From: Methanolinea sp. SDB
GTDB lineage: Archaea; Halobacteriota; Methanomicrobia; Methanomicrobiales; Methanospirillaceae
DNA length: 11,328 bases
Assembly: GCA_001412335.1 (NCBI GenBank)
Contig: LKUF01000020.1
Coordinates: 1 to 11,328, forward strand
Direction of reading: 5' to 3'
Shown here: piece by piece, positions 1-7,270 of the stretch
How the letters are laid out: every line of letters starts with the position of its first letter
How positions within the stretch are numbered: the first letter of the stretch is position 1
The notes under the pieces: generated by a model
Told to the model about the DNA's origin: nothing
Seen by the model: only the letters and a program-made list of their open reading frames with translations
The model's database searches: none
Position numbers and translations under genes: made by a program

Positions 1-245
1 ACGTAGGTGTCCATGTCAATATATCTCCGCCCGCCGTACGAGCAGAGTTTCCGGATCATCCTCACGTGCCTCGGATCGTGAACCAGTTCCAGGTCCTTGA
101 TATCAGCCAGGACCGGATCCCTCTTCTGCAGGCCTGGAGGAAGAGCAGAAGCGGCAAGCTCCAGCCGGTGGCCGCTCTCCTTGTGCAGATCCATTGCATG
201 CTTTGAGAACTCATTCCCAAATATCGCCGAGCACCTGTAGTCCAT
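1..245 (-). CDS. Histone deacetylase-superfamily protein, N-terminal part (cut by window edge)
   Basis: Only the first 81 codons are present; the gene continues beyond position 1. Translation from ATG at 245-243 begins MDYRCSAIFGNEF. It then shows HKESGHRL (like the family's H-P-E-x-x-x-R-L segment, with Lys for Pro), LELVHDPRHV (like the conserved L-x-x-V-H-D-P-x-Y-V) and GGRRYIDMDTYV (like the D-x-D-T segment ahead of the catalytic core). This pattern fits the HDAC/AcuC/acetylpolyamine amidohydrolase superfamily of zinc-dependent amide hydrolases, known to remove acetyl groups from lysine or polyamines. The zinc ligands and catalytic histidines lie outside the window, so activity cannot be judged. 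The ATG follows the aglB stop by 2 bases with no clear SD of its own, suggesting translational coupling to aglB. The family call is from recognised motifs; the substrate is unknown. Confidence 0.8.
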   Translation of the reverse strand, partial: MDYRCSAIFGNEFSKHAMDLHKESGHRLELAASALPPGLQKRDPVLADIKDLELVHDPRHVRMIRKLCSYGGRRYIDMDTY

Positions 246-247
246 AC

Positions 248-2875
248 TCAGTTGACTGCCGTCCCCTGGAGAATTGCCTTCTCGCCTACATCAAACTCCC
301 TGTCCGTGCCGGCTATCCGGTATCGTCCAACCGCCTTCACATCGTAGGGGTTGCCGCTGGTGGAATAGGGAACGATGAATTCTCCATTCTCGCTGGCCTG
401 GCGGTATACAAACTGCCTTCCCGTGTTGGTGACGATATCAAGCTCTATTATTCCTTCCCCGCTGATGCGGGCACCGGGAACGTATTCAAAGACCTTGACG
501 TACTTGACGTCCGGCGGACTCCCGGAAAAGACGTTGCTTGGAGATTCGTGAACCAGCCGGTACTGCTTCAACGCGGGAACCGTGTCCAGCGGAAGCAGAA
601 TGATGTTGCTCATCGCGGCTGCGTGGTAACCTGCCGGGGCCTTGCTGTTATACTGCTCCGCAAGGGCCCGTGCCTGGGACACCTCCATCTGCCGGGCGGC
701 TGTGACGACAGGGTGCGGTGCCTGCGCCACGGTGTCGGTATACTCGATGTAGTACGCAACGGTGGCAGGGGTCATCGAACCGTCGAAGTTATGCAGCCGT
801 GATACTGTCGACATGAAATATGGCTGTGTATAGAATAGAACAGGGCTGTAGCTCGAGGGATCCGCCGGATCGTCCGGGACCATCAGTGTCTGCTGATAGG
901 GGCCGACTCCGACCGATGAATTGTACCACTGGGCCATGGCCCAGAACTTGCCCGTATCCATCTCGATATCGGTAACAACGTAACGGACATTCTTTGAGTC
1001 AGATATCGCGTTTATATAGGATTCCGAGTCTGTCACGAAGAATGCCGCGGCACCTTCCTTTCCTGATACTCCAGCCTGGAACGGGTTGGCGTTGGGGATG
1101 CGTTTTGCGATGTAGGTGATCATGTGCCCATAGTCCCACCAGGACATAACCCCGTACGCCTCGGCAGGGTAGGAGAACGTCTCTTTGTCATAGATCGTGA
1201 GGTAGTCAACACCTGTTTCAGGTGTATCGGAATTCATCCACTCGAGCGTCTCCCTCCAGTCCTGGTTCATGCGGATCCCCTTTTGTGATGCCACGTCATA
1301 ATTGTAAGAAAATGACGTGTAGGCAAATATCAGGGCACATGCAAGAATGAGCCCGAGCAGGAGGATGTGTGTGAAACGAACCCTTGGCTTCTGTGGTAAA
1401 GGCGGAGTCTTCTGCGCTTTTCTCTTTGCAGCCTGCGGTCTTCCCTTCTTCGCGCCGGCATCCTTCTCCCTGCGTTTCTCCTTCCCCTCATCGGTTCCAG
1501 GGTCGTATCCCTTCTGCAGAGTCCTTGCCCCCATAGCCTTGATGTCCGGCCAGGCCATCTCCAGGGCAAACCCTGCACATATCCCGCCAAGCACCGCAAT
1601 ATTCACGGCCAGGTAGTACTCGTACCGTATCTGCCTGAAAGCGGCGATGATGATGTAGACAGACCAGACCAGGACGAGGATCAGCTCGGGACGGAACTCT
1701 CTTCGTATCCTGTAAAGGATGACCAAAAGTCCGCCGATCATCAGCAGCAGGCCAAAATTGAACGTCTCCCAGGCCTCTGCAAGGGTCCAGGGGCGGGCCT
1801 CCTGCACCGTGATGGCGTAGGGATTCAGGCCGAAGAATACCAGCAGGCTCCCGGTGAATGCCCCATACAGTGATGGCAGAGCAACCGCCATTCCGAGAAG
1901 GCCAAAAAAGCCGATTGCAACGACTATTCCCAGGAAGAGCAGTGAACTTTTTCCATCCAGTTTCCGGGAGAGATAATAGAGAACGGTCGTCCCGGCAATC
2001 AACAGGAGATAGGATACGGGATGGCCGAGGGAATAGAACGGCAGGCTGAACGTTGAGGAATGAATTCCAATAGCCAGGCTCGAAAGTATTGCCAGGCCGA
2101 ATAACACCGTGTTCAAGAGGACAAGGTACAGGCTCGATCTCTTCTGGTGGAAGTCGACAATGACCATCACGACGGTGCAGATCGCCACCACGAATGCGAA
2201 GAGGATCATGGTGGGCATCACATAAAAGCCGAGGATATATGCAATTCCAGCGAGTCCCGAGTACAACAAAGGATATTTCAGGGATTCCCACCGTTTCATG
2301 TCGATCTTTTCGTCCCTTACATGGAGCAGGGCTATGATGTATACCAGGAGAAAGAGCGTACTGAAGAAGACCTCGGCGATATGATGGTCAAGGTACCCTG
2401 CAAGCGACCGGAAAAAAAACTGGCCACCGACGAACGCGATGAGAAAAGCCCCGAAAAGACCCGCTTTCCAGCCCCATACCTTTCTTGTGAGCAGGAACAC
2501 GAGAGGCACCATGAGTGCGCCAAGTATCGGTGGGACCCACAGCGCGGCAGCAATAATCTCGGGCCTTGTCGAGGCGCCCGCAACAAGGCAGAAGGTGGAG
2601 CAAATCCAGACAAACATCGGCCCCCACGGCACGTTCTGCCCGGTGGGAAAGAGGGTCATTGCCTCGAACCAGCCATAATGGGGGTAATTGTGCATGATTT
2701 GCTCGATCTGACGCAGATTGTACAGGGGATCGTCACTTCCCACGATATTCAGGATGTCCGTGTTCAGGTTCAAAAGCGGAAGAACGCGGATCCAGAGGGT
2801 GAAGAGGGCGAGGATGAAGAGAATTGAGAGTATGATAAGGTCAGTCTTCTTAATTTTCAATTCTGATAACTGCAT
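248..2875 (-). CDS. aglB: Dolichyl-phosphooligosaccharide-protein glycotransferase AglB (STT3 family)
   Basis: This 875-residue membrane protein is the catalytic oligosaccharyltransferase of archaeal N-glycosylation, moving glycan from a dolichol-type carrier to Asn in N-x-S/T sequons on the outer face of the membrane. Roughly 13 membrane segments fill residues 10-440 and 501-520, followed by a soluble C-terminal domain to 875. Visible family motifs are GSDDPLYNLR (residues 46-55, first acidic metal-binding loop), YLDHHIAE (161-168, second acidic motif), TVQE (356-359, the TIxE/SVSE-type loop), WWDYG (579-583, sequon-binding) and DTGKFWAM (640-647), which fits the archaeal DK motif DxxKxxx(M/I). 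Residues about 800-855 look like a small beta-rich tail domain. A Lys/Arg-rich stretch at about 455-500, before the last membrane helix, is probably a cytoplasmic loop. ATG at 2875-2873 is preceded by AGGATGA four bases upstream. The deacetylase-family gene follows at once. Confidence 0.96.
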   Translation of the reverse strand: MQLSELKIKKTDLIILSILFILALFTLWIRVLPLLNLNTDILNIVGSDDPLYNLRQIEQIMHNYPHYGWFEAMTLFPTGQNVPWGPMFVWICSTFCLVAGASTRPEIIAAALWVPPILGALMVPLVFLLTRKVWGWKAGLFGAFLIAFVGGQFFFRSLAGYLDHHIAEVFFSTLFLLVYIIALLHVRDEKIDMKRWESLKYPLLYSGLAGIAYILGFYVMPTMILFAFVVAICTVVMVIVDFHQKRSSLYLVLLNTVLFGLAILSSLAIGIHSSTFSLPFYSLGHPVSYLLLIAGTTVLYYLSRKLDGKSSLLFLGIVVAIGFFGLLGMAVALPSLYGAFTGSLLVFFGLNPYAITVQEARPWTLAEAWETFNFGLLLMIGGLLVILYRIRREFRPELILVLVWSVYIIIAAFRQIRYEYYLAVNIAVLGGICAGFALEMAWPDIKAMGARTLQKGYDPGTDEGKEKRREKDAGAKKGRPQAAKRKAQKTPPLPQKPRVRFTHILLLGLILACALIFAYTSFSYNYDVASQKGIRMNQDWRETLEWMNSDTPETGVDYLTIYDKETFSYPAEAYGVMSWWDYGHMITYIAKRIPNANPFQAGVSGKEGAAAFFVTDSESYINAISDSKNVRYVVTDIEMDTGKFWAMAQWYNSSVGVGPYQQTLMVPDDPADPSSYSPVLFYTQPYFMSTVSRLHNFDGSMTPATVAYYIEYTDTVAQAPHPVVTAARQMEVSQARALAEQYNSKAPAGYHAAAMSNIILLPLDTVPALKQYRLVHESPSNVFSGSPPDVKYVKVFEYVPGARISGEGIIELDIVTNTGRQFVYRQASENGEFIVPYSTSGNPYDVKAVGRYRIAGTDREFDVGEKAILQGTAVN

Positions 2876-2879
2876 GGAA

Positions 2880-2886
2880 TCATCCT
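2880..2886 (-). promoter_or_regulatory. Ribosome binding site of aglB
   Basis: On the minus strand the bases read AGGATGA, four bases before the aglB ATG. It is a partial match to the archaeal AGGAGGTGA consensus and supports the chosen start. Confidence 0.55.
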
Positions 2887-2920
2887 GTATTTGTGATAGT
2901 GGAACTATTGACTGTCAGAT

Positions 2921-2934
2921 TGTATAAGAATTTG
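2921..2934 (-). promoter_or_regulatory. Candidate aglB promoter (TATA box with BRE-like bases)
   Basis: Read on the minus strand, CAAATT (2934-2929) is followed by CTTATACA (2928-2921), resembling an archaeal BRE/TATA pair. Initiation about 25 bases downstream would fall near 2899 and leave a leader of about 24 bases that still contains the AGGATGA ribosome binding site. The geometry is reasonable, but the TATA match is only moderate and no transcript data are available. Confidence 0.4.
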
Positions 2935-2935
2935 G

Positions 2936-2975
2936 ATGAACCGGAAGCACCGTTGCATCGGAAGATTCGGTTCAT
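2936..2975. repeat. Inverted repeat ATGAACCG...CGGTTCAT upstream of aglB
   Basis: Perfect 8-base arms lie at 2936-2943 and 2968-2975, with a 24-base spacer. The left arm sits immediately outside the BRE/TATA candidate of aglB. The spacer also has GCA/TGC self-complementarity, and CGGAAG occurs twice (2942-2947 and 2959-2964). It could be an operator for a dimeric regulator or an RNA/cruciform stem. An 8-base match at this distance can also arise by chance. Confidence 0.4.
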
Positions 2976-3226
2976 TCGCATCAGAAGATGAAAAAGTCGA
3001 TAGTATAGAGAAGATTCCTGCAATCATTTTTCCACATATCTGATAACGACCAGGATTGAAAATAACAGCAGGTCATCCGGGATTTTGGTAATTGGGTTTG
3101 TAGAACATGACGCCTGCCGCTCATGGAGGTAGATCTCCAGGATACCGGGCCTTGAACCCTGACATTGGATAATTACATCCAGACGAGTATCATTATCCCT
3201 CCAGGAGTCGATTATTCTCCCGTCAG

Positions 3227-4363
3227 ATGAATATCCTCGTCATCCCCACGACCGACTGGATTCGCCATCCCGTCCCAAACAGGCTCAATTTTATCTTTGA
3301 CATTCTTGCAGAGAGGCACGCTGTCCATGTCCTCCATTTTCCCCTTGGAAGATTCAGGAACAACAATCCCCGGGATACATCATGCACGCTCATTGAATCC
3401 GGCAGAAAATTCATCGACGATCCGTCCCTCTTCTACCTTCTGTCGTCGCCCTGTCATCTTCTTGACATACGGAGGATCGTGAAGGAGAAGGATATCGATG
3501 TGATCCTTTCAGCCAATATTCTCCCTTCGTTCTTCGCAAATTTTTCGAGGACTCCTGTTGTCTTCGATTACCTCGACCACCTCGGGGAGTCCGCGTCCGT
3601 GTATTACCCGGATTCGCTCACCGGGGGAATTATTCAAAAATTCACGGTAATCGTGACCAGGTTCAATGTACGGCGGGCACAGGAGGTGATCACCGTATCT
3701 AGTGAATTCGAGAGATACCTGGAACTCCTCGGAGTCAACAGGGTCACGGTAATCCCGAATGGTGTCGATACCACGATACTGACACCCGGGTCCAGGGATG
3801 AGGCGAAGGCCCGGCTCAACCTCGAAGGAAAAACGGTGATTGGATATATCGGCTCACTCGAGTACTGGGTTGACCTGGAGACTGTCATCGAAACCCTGCC
3901 GGAACTGGACGTGACGCTATTGATCGTCGGACCCGGGCTCTTTACCGACTATGGCGAGAGGTTACAGCAACTTGCTGCATCCCTCGGCGTATCGGACCAG
4001 GTGATCTTTACAGGAGCGGTTCCATTCGACGAACTCTCCCTGTATATCTCTGCGATGGATATCGGGCTCAACCCGCTGAAACACATGGAAAAGAACGAGC
4101 TGACGATTGGCGGGAAGGTTTTCAACTACCTCTCCTGCAGCGTGCCCGTTCTTTCGAGCAGGATGAGGGCGCTCGAGAATTTTTTCGATGACGGGATCTG
4201 GTTCTATGATGATCAGGATTCCTTCATCAGCCAGGTAAAATCCATTCTTTCCCATCCAGTCGATGGAGCGGCGTTCCGTTCTATCGCGCGGCAATATGAC
4301 TGGAAGGTTCTTGCAGACAGATACGAAGAGGTGCTCGCACGTGCAGCACAAACCGGACGGTGA
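3227..4363 (+). CDS. Glycosyltransferase, GT4-like (group 1) GT-B fold
   Basis: The 378-residue protein looks like a cytosolic or membrane-associated nucleotide-sugar glycosyltransferase. An N-terminal Rossmann half begins MNILVIPTTDW. The linker carries ITVSSEFERYLELLG (about 155-169) and VIPNGVDTTIL (175-185), typical of GT4 enzymes. The C-terminal half has IGYIGSLEYWVDLETVI (205-221), LLIVGPG (231-237), VIFTGAVPFDEL (259-270) and GGKVFNYLSCSVPVLSS (295-311), the acceptor/donor-site segment. The second Glu of the usual E-x7-E motif appears replaced: the FEY-like position reads F299-N300-Y301. ATG 3227 is the only start available, since no ATG, GTG or TTG lies in frame between it and the stop at 3170-3172; the AGGAG at 3203-3207 is too far away to be a normal SD. 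It may build the glycan that AglB transfers, inferred only from position. Donor and acceptor cannot be predicted. Confidence 0.88.
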   Translation: MNILVIPTTDWIRHPVPNRLNFIFDILAERHAVHVLHFPLGRFRNNNPRDTSCTLIESGRKFIDDPSLFYLLSSPCHLLDIRRIVKEKDIDVILSANILPSFFANFSRTPVVFDYLDHLGESASVYYPDSLTGGIIQKFTVIVTRFNVRRAQEVITVSSEFERYLELLGVNRVTVIPNGVDTTILTPGSRDEAKARLNLEGKTVIGYIGSLEYWVDLETVIETLPELDVTLLIVGPGLFTDYGERLQQLAASLGVSDQVIFTGAVPFDELSLYISAMDIGLNPLKHMEKNELTIGGKVFNYLSCSVPVLSSRMRALENFFDDGIWFYDDQDSFISQVKSILSHPVDGAAFRSIARQYDWKVLADRYEEVLARAAQTGR

Positions 4364-6103
4364 TCATTCAACCGTAACGCTCTTTGCGAGGTTCCTCGGC
4401 TTGTCGATATCTCTCCCGAGCGCTTCAGCCGTATGGTAAGCCAGCAGCTGGAGGGCGACCGTCGCAGCAAGAATCCTCGTTACCAGGTCATGTGACGGGA
4501 GCGATATGAAGACATCGGCTATCTCTTCGAGATCCCAGTCCCCGTCCTCGCCGAGGATGATCATCGGGGTTCCGCGGGCCTTCATCTCCCTGATATTCGA
4601 GATCATCACGTTGTAGGTCGGGCCCGGGGTGCATAATGCAATCACCGGCGTCTCTTCCGACAGGAGGGCAAACGGGCCATGCTTAATCTCACCGGCGGCA
4701 TAGCCTTCGGCATGGATGTAGGATATCTCCTTCATCTTGAGTGCCCCTTCCAGTGCCACCGGGTACAGCGGCCCCCGGCCGACAAAGAAGATGTGCGCCG
4801 CATCCTGGCAGCATGCCACCGCTCTTTCCATGTCGAGAAGAAGCGTCTCCTCGATGGCCCTGTTGGCCCGCTCAAGCGATTCGGTCAGTGTGCCTCCTGA
4901 CAACTCGTCCACGATGTGCATCAACACGGCCAGTTGCGCAATGAAGGACTTGGTGGCGGCCACGCTGATCTCGGGTCCGGCCTGCGTGTAGAACGTGTGA
5001 TCTGCGATACGGGTGATGGAACTCCCGAGCACGTTCGTTACGGCCAGTGTCGGACAGTTATAGGATTTTGCAACCTTGATTGCAGCGATGGTGTCTGCCG
5101 TCTCACCAGACTGAGTTATGCCGACAACGAGCTCGCTCAATGGGGGCGGGAAGTACTTGAACTCAGACGCGAATTCCAGCCTCGCAGGGATCCTGCAAAT
5201 CTCCTCCAGGAGATACTTGAAGAGGAGTCCCGAATGGAACGAGGTCCCACACGAGACAATCGAGATTCTTTTGACCTTCCTCAGCCATTTTGGCACCTCT
5301 TCCCTCTTCAGGGTCCGCAACGTGTTGGAAAACACCTCTGGCTGCTCGTAGATCTCCTTTTCCATGTAATGGCGAAAACCACCCTTCTTCACGTCGTCAA
5401 ACGACCAGTCGATGAGTTCTGTCGGCCGGACCACCACCCTTCCGGAATTTCGGATCACGACCCCCCGGGGATCAAGCGACGCGATATCCCCGTCCTCCAG
5501 AAATACCGCTCTCTCGGTATATTCAAGGATGGGGGTCATGTCGGAGGCGGCAAAGACTTCCTGGTCTCCCATGCCAATCACTAATGGGCTGCTCTGCCGT
5601 GCCGCAACGATCCTCTTCTCTCCCCTGGCTATCGCAAGGATGGCGTACGAGCCTTCCAGGAGGGGAAGGGCGTCTTCCACTGCTTTCATGAGGTCTCCCG
5701 TGTAGTGCTCCTCGATGAGATGGGAGATCACCTCGGAGTCTGTATCTGAACGGAATGTGTGTCCCCTTTCGAGGAGATCCCGTTTGAGTGCAGCATAATT
5801 CTCGATGATCCCGTTGTGGACTATCGCGATGTCCCCCCTGCAGTCGGTGTGGGGGTGTGCGTTCCGGTCGTTCGGGACACCGTGGGTCGCCCAGCGTGTA
5901 TGTCCGATCCCAATCTTTCCGCGGATAGACCTGGCATCCCTCTCTCCTTCCGAGACCTTTCCCTGCCGCTTGCTGACCGCGATATCCCTGTTGCTGACAG
6001 CGATGCCATATGAGTCATAGCCCCGGTATTCCAGCCTTCTGAGTCCTTTTACCAGCACGGGTGCAGCCTGTGAGAGCCCGCAGTACCCGATAATCCCGCA
6101 CAC
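4364..6103 (-). CDS. glmS: Glutamine-fructose-6-phosphate aminotransferase (isomerizing), GlmS
   Basis: This 579-residue enzyme converts fructose-6-P and glutamine to glucosamine-6-P, the first step to UDP-GlcNAc. The N-terminal Ntn glutaminase domain (about 1-230) begins MCGIIGYCG with the catalytic Cys2 and has RGYDSYGIA, HTRWATHG (68-75) and NGIIENY (97-103). KGGFRHYMEKEIYEQP (240-255) links to two SIS sugar isomerase domains with SCGTSFHSG (284-292), TQSGETADT (330-338) and GEIKHGP (471-477). The C-terminus NLAKSVTVE matches the classical GlmS tail, placing the Schiff-base lysine at K574. It is somewhat shorter than E. coli GlmS (609). The start is GTG at 6103-6101, one base after the stop of the upstream nucleotidylyltransferase and behind a GGTGAT ribosome binding site formed by that gene's last codons. 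Its stop abuts the stop of the convergent glycosyltransferase gene. It is the last gene of the minus-strand cluster. Confidence 0.97.
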   Translation of the reverse strand: MCGIIGYCGLSQAAPVLVKGLRRLEYRGYDSYGIAVSNRDIAVSKRQGKVSEGERDARSIRGKIGIGHTRWATHGVPNDRNAHPHTDCRGDIAIVHNGIIENYAALKRDLLERGHTFRSDTDSEVISHLIEEHYTGDLMKAVEDALPLLEGSYAILAIARGEKRIVAARQSSPLVIGMGDQEVFAASDMTPILEYTERAVFLEDGDIASLDPRGVVIRNSGRVVVRPTELIDWSFDDVKKGGFRHYMEKEIYEQPEVFSNTLRTLKREEVPKWLRKVKRISIVSCGTSFHSGLLFKYLLEEICRIPARLEFASEFKYFPPPLSELVVGITQSGETADTIAAIKVAKSYNCPTLAVTNVLGSSITRIADHTFYTQAGPEISVAATKSFIAQLAVLMHIVDELSGGTLTESLERANRAIEETLLLDMERAVACCQDAAHIFFVGRGPLYPVALEGALKMKEISYIHAEGYAAGEIKHGPFALLSEETPVIALCTPGPTYNVMISNIREMKARGTPMIILGEDGDWDLEEIADVFISLPSHDLVTRILAATVALQLLAYHTAEALGRDIDKPRNLAKSVTVE

Positions 6104-6104
6104 T

Positions 6105-7262
6105 TCAGATCACCGTGATATCGTCATCATAGGCCATCGTCGAACTGATCGTTCTTCCGCCGCCAATCCTGGCGTTATTCCCGATTATCGCGCCTTCAAT
6201 TGCTGTGAAAGGACCACAGGACACCTCGTTACCAATAACCGCTCCGAACTTTCCCCTGATTGGACTGCCCTCGATCTCCATCAGGTGCGATGCAACAGTC
6301 GTCGAGGTGTGATCCCCGAGAACAACTCCCTCGCCAAGAACCGACTTTTTCACTCTCGAGTAGGCTCCAATGGAGACGTCGTCCATGATAACCGAATCCT
6401 CGATACAGGAGAACGGGTCGACTCTCACCCGTGATCCGATGCTCGTGTACGGCCCGATATAACTGAATGGCCCGATCTCACACTCCTCGCCGATCACCAC
6501 CGGGCCCTGTATCACCGAGTTCGGTCCCACATGCGTATCCTTGCCGATCCCCACGTTTCCCTGTATAACAACGGACTTTTCAAGAATTCCAGACTTCTTC
6601 GGTTTCATATTCCCGATGAGTCTCTCGTTCATTGCCAGGAGATCCCAGGGATAGATCGCATCCTGCCAGTCTTCGGCCATGACAGCACGGATCTCTTTTC
6701 CCTGCCGGAGCATCTCGCTTATGGCATCGGTCAGGTCGTTTTCATGAAGGTAGGAGAAGATATCCCTGTCAAGGGAGAATATCCCTGTTGAAATGGTGAA
6801 AGCTGGTGCATGCTCGGGTTTTTCAACGATGCTCTCCACAAGACCGTCCCTGATGACGACGACACCGAAGTTCGAAGGGTACGGATGCGTCTTCACGAGC
6901 ATCGAAGACGGTTTTTCAAGGATTTTGCCAAGTGAGGCGCTGTCAATATAATTATCCCCGGGAACGACCAAAAACTCCTCTTCCAGGACATTTTCCGCAC
7001 ATTTCAGGGCATGCCCTGTCCCGAGCTGCTTCTTCTGTACAACGACGTCAACAGGGAGATCGAGTGTGTTGAGGTACCTGATAACCTGCTCCTTGCGATA
7101 GCCGACCACCACCACGATATCCCTGATGCCGCACTCCAGGAGCGCCTGGATGGGATAGTCGATTATCGGCCTGTTTGCCACAGGGATGAGCGCTTTTGGC
7201 CTCCCTCTCGTGAGGGGCCGTATCCGCCTCCCCTCTCCGGCTGCAAGAATTACCGCCTGCAT
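6105..7262 (-). CDS. GlmU-like sugar-1-phosphate nucleotidylyltransferase with altered acetyltransferase residues
   Basis: The 385-residue protein has the two-domain plan of archaeal GlmU. The N-terminal nucleotidyltransferase domain (about 1-225) has LAAGEGRRIRPLT and RPKALIPVANRP (nucleotide and phosphate binding), GTGHAL (81-86), PGDNY (101-105) and EKP (147-149). The C-terminal left-handed beta-helix of hexapeptide repeats spans about 228-370. Compared without gaps to its neighbour at 7270-8469, the acetyltransferase His and Tyr of the SVIM-x6-H-x2-Y segment are Ala300 and Arg303 here, and the downstream ANLR segment is not recognisable. It therefore probably does not acetylate glucosamine-1-P. 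It may make another NDP-sugar (for example UDP- or dTDP-hexose), or activate GlcNAc-1-P only. ATG at 7262-7260 follows GGTGA and lies 7 bases past the stop of glmU; its own stop is one base before glmS. Family certain, sugar specificity unknown. Confidence 0.88.
   Translation of the reverse strand: MQAVILAAGEGRRIRPLTRGRPKALIPVANRPIIDYPIQALLECGIRDIVVVVGYRKEQVIRYLNTLDLPVDVVVQKKQLGTGHALKCAENVLEEEFLVVPGDNYIDSASLGKILEKPSSMLVKTHPYPSNFGVVVIRDGLVESIVEKPEHAPAFTISTGIFSLDRDIFSYLHENDLTDAISEMLRQGKEIRAVMAEDWQDAIYPWDLLAMNERLIGNMKPKKSGILEKSVVIQGNVGIGKDTHVGPNSVIQGPVVIGEECEIGPFSYIGPYTSIGSRVRVDPFSCIEDSVIMDDVSIGAYSRVKKSVLGEGVVLGDHTSTTVASHLMEIEGSPIRGKFGAVIGNEVSCGPFTAIEGAIIGNNARIGGGRTISSTMAYDDDITVI
6109..6114 (-). 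promoter_or_regulatory. Ribosome binding site of glmS embedded in the upstream gene
   Basis: The minus strand reads GGTGAT, then CTGAA, then the GTG start. The site lies in the final Val-Ile codons of the preceding nucleotidylyltransferase, so translation of glmS is probably coupled to it. It settles the choice of the GTG start. Confidence 0.75.
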
Positions 7263-7265
7263 GGT

Positions 7266-7270
7266 TCACC
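7266..7270 (-). promoter_or_regulatory. Ribosome binding site of the GlmU-like paralog
   Basis: The minus strand reads GGTGA followed by ACC and the ATG start. The first G is the last base of the glmU TAG stop codon, so termination on glmU and initiation on this gene happen at the same place. Confidence 0.65.

Larger units (their letters stand above)
2876..3226. other. 351-bp divergent intergenic region between aglB and the glycosyltransferase
   Basis: This is the only gap over 300 bases. It separates two divergently read genes and should hold promoters for both. It contains the aglB promoter candidate, the inverted repeat at 2936-2975 and a small stem TGGAG-gtagat-CTCCA at 3124-3139. For the plus-strand gene the only weak TATA-like sequence is GGATAATTA near 3167-3175, which is not convincing. 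No tRNA or recognisable riboswitch was seen, and no protein longer than a 35-codon reading frame of doubtful reality. Confidence 0.7.

Noticed and set aside
1488..2291. Minus-strand 267-codon frame inside aglB.
   Set aside because: It is a frame-shifted shadow of aglB, whose own frame is continuous and carries all family motifs.
2147..2827. Long plus-strand open frame of 226 codons opposite aglB.
   Set aside because: It is antisense to conserved aglB motifs, rich in charged residues from reversed hydrophobic codons, and matches no family.
2936..3043. A 35-codon plus-strand reading frame in the intergenic region (begins MNRKHRCIGRF).
   Set aside because: No SD precedes the ATG, the start lies inside the inverted repeat, no family is recognisable, and a frame this short is expected by chance in 350 bases.
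3124..3139. Small hairpin TGGAG-gtagat-CTCCA in the intergenic region.
   Set aside because: The stem is only five bases, with no T-run and no clear position relative to a promoter, so it is likely chance.
3203..3207. AGGAG as ribosome binding site of the glycosyltransferase.
   Set aside because: It is 19 bases from the only possible start codon, too far for normal SD function.
4916..5584. Plus-strand 222-codon frame opposite glmS.
   Set aside because: It lies fully antisense to conserved glmS domains and has no recognisable motif or start signal.
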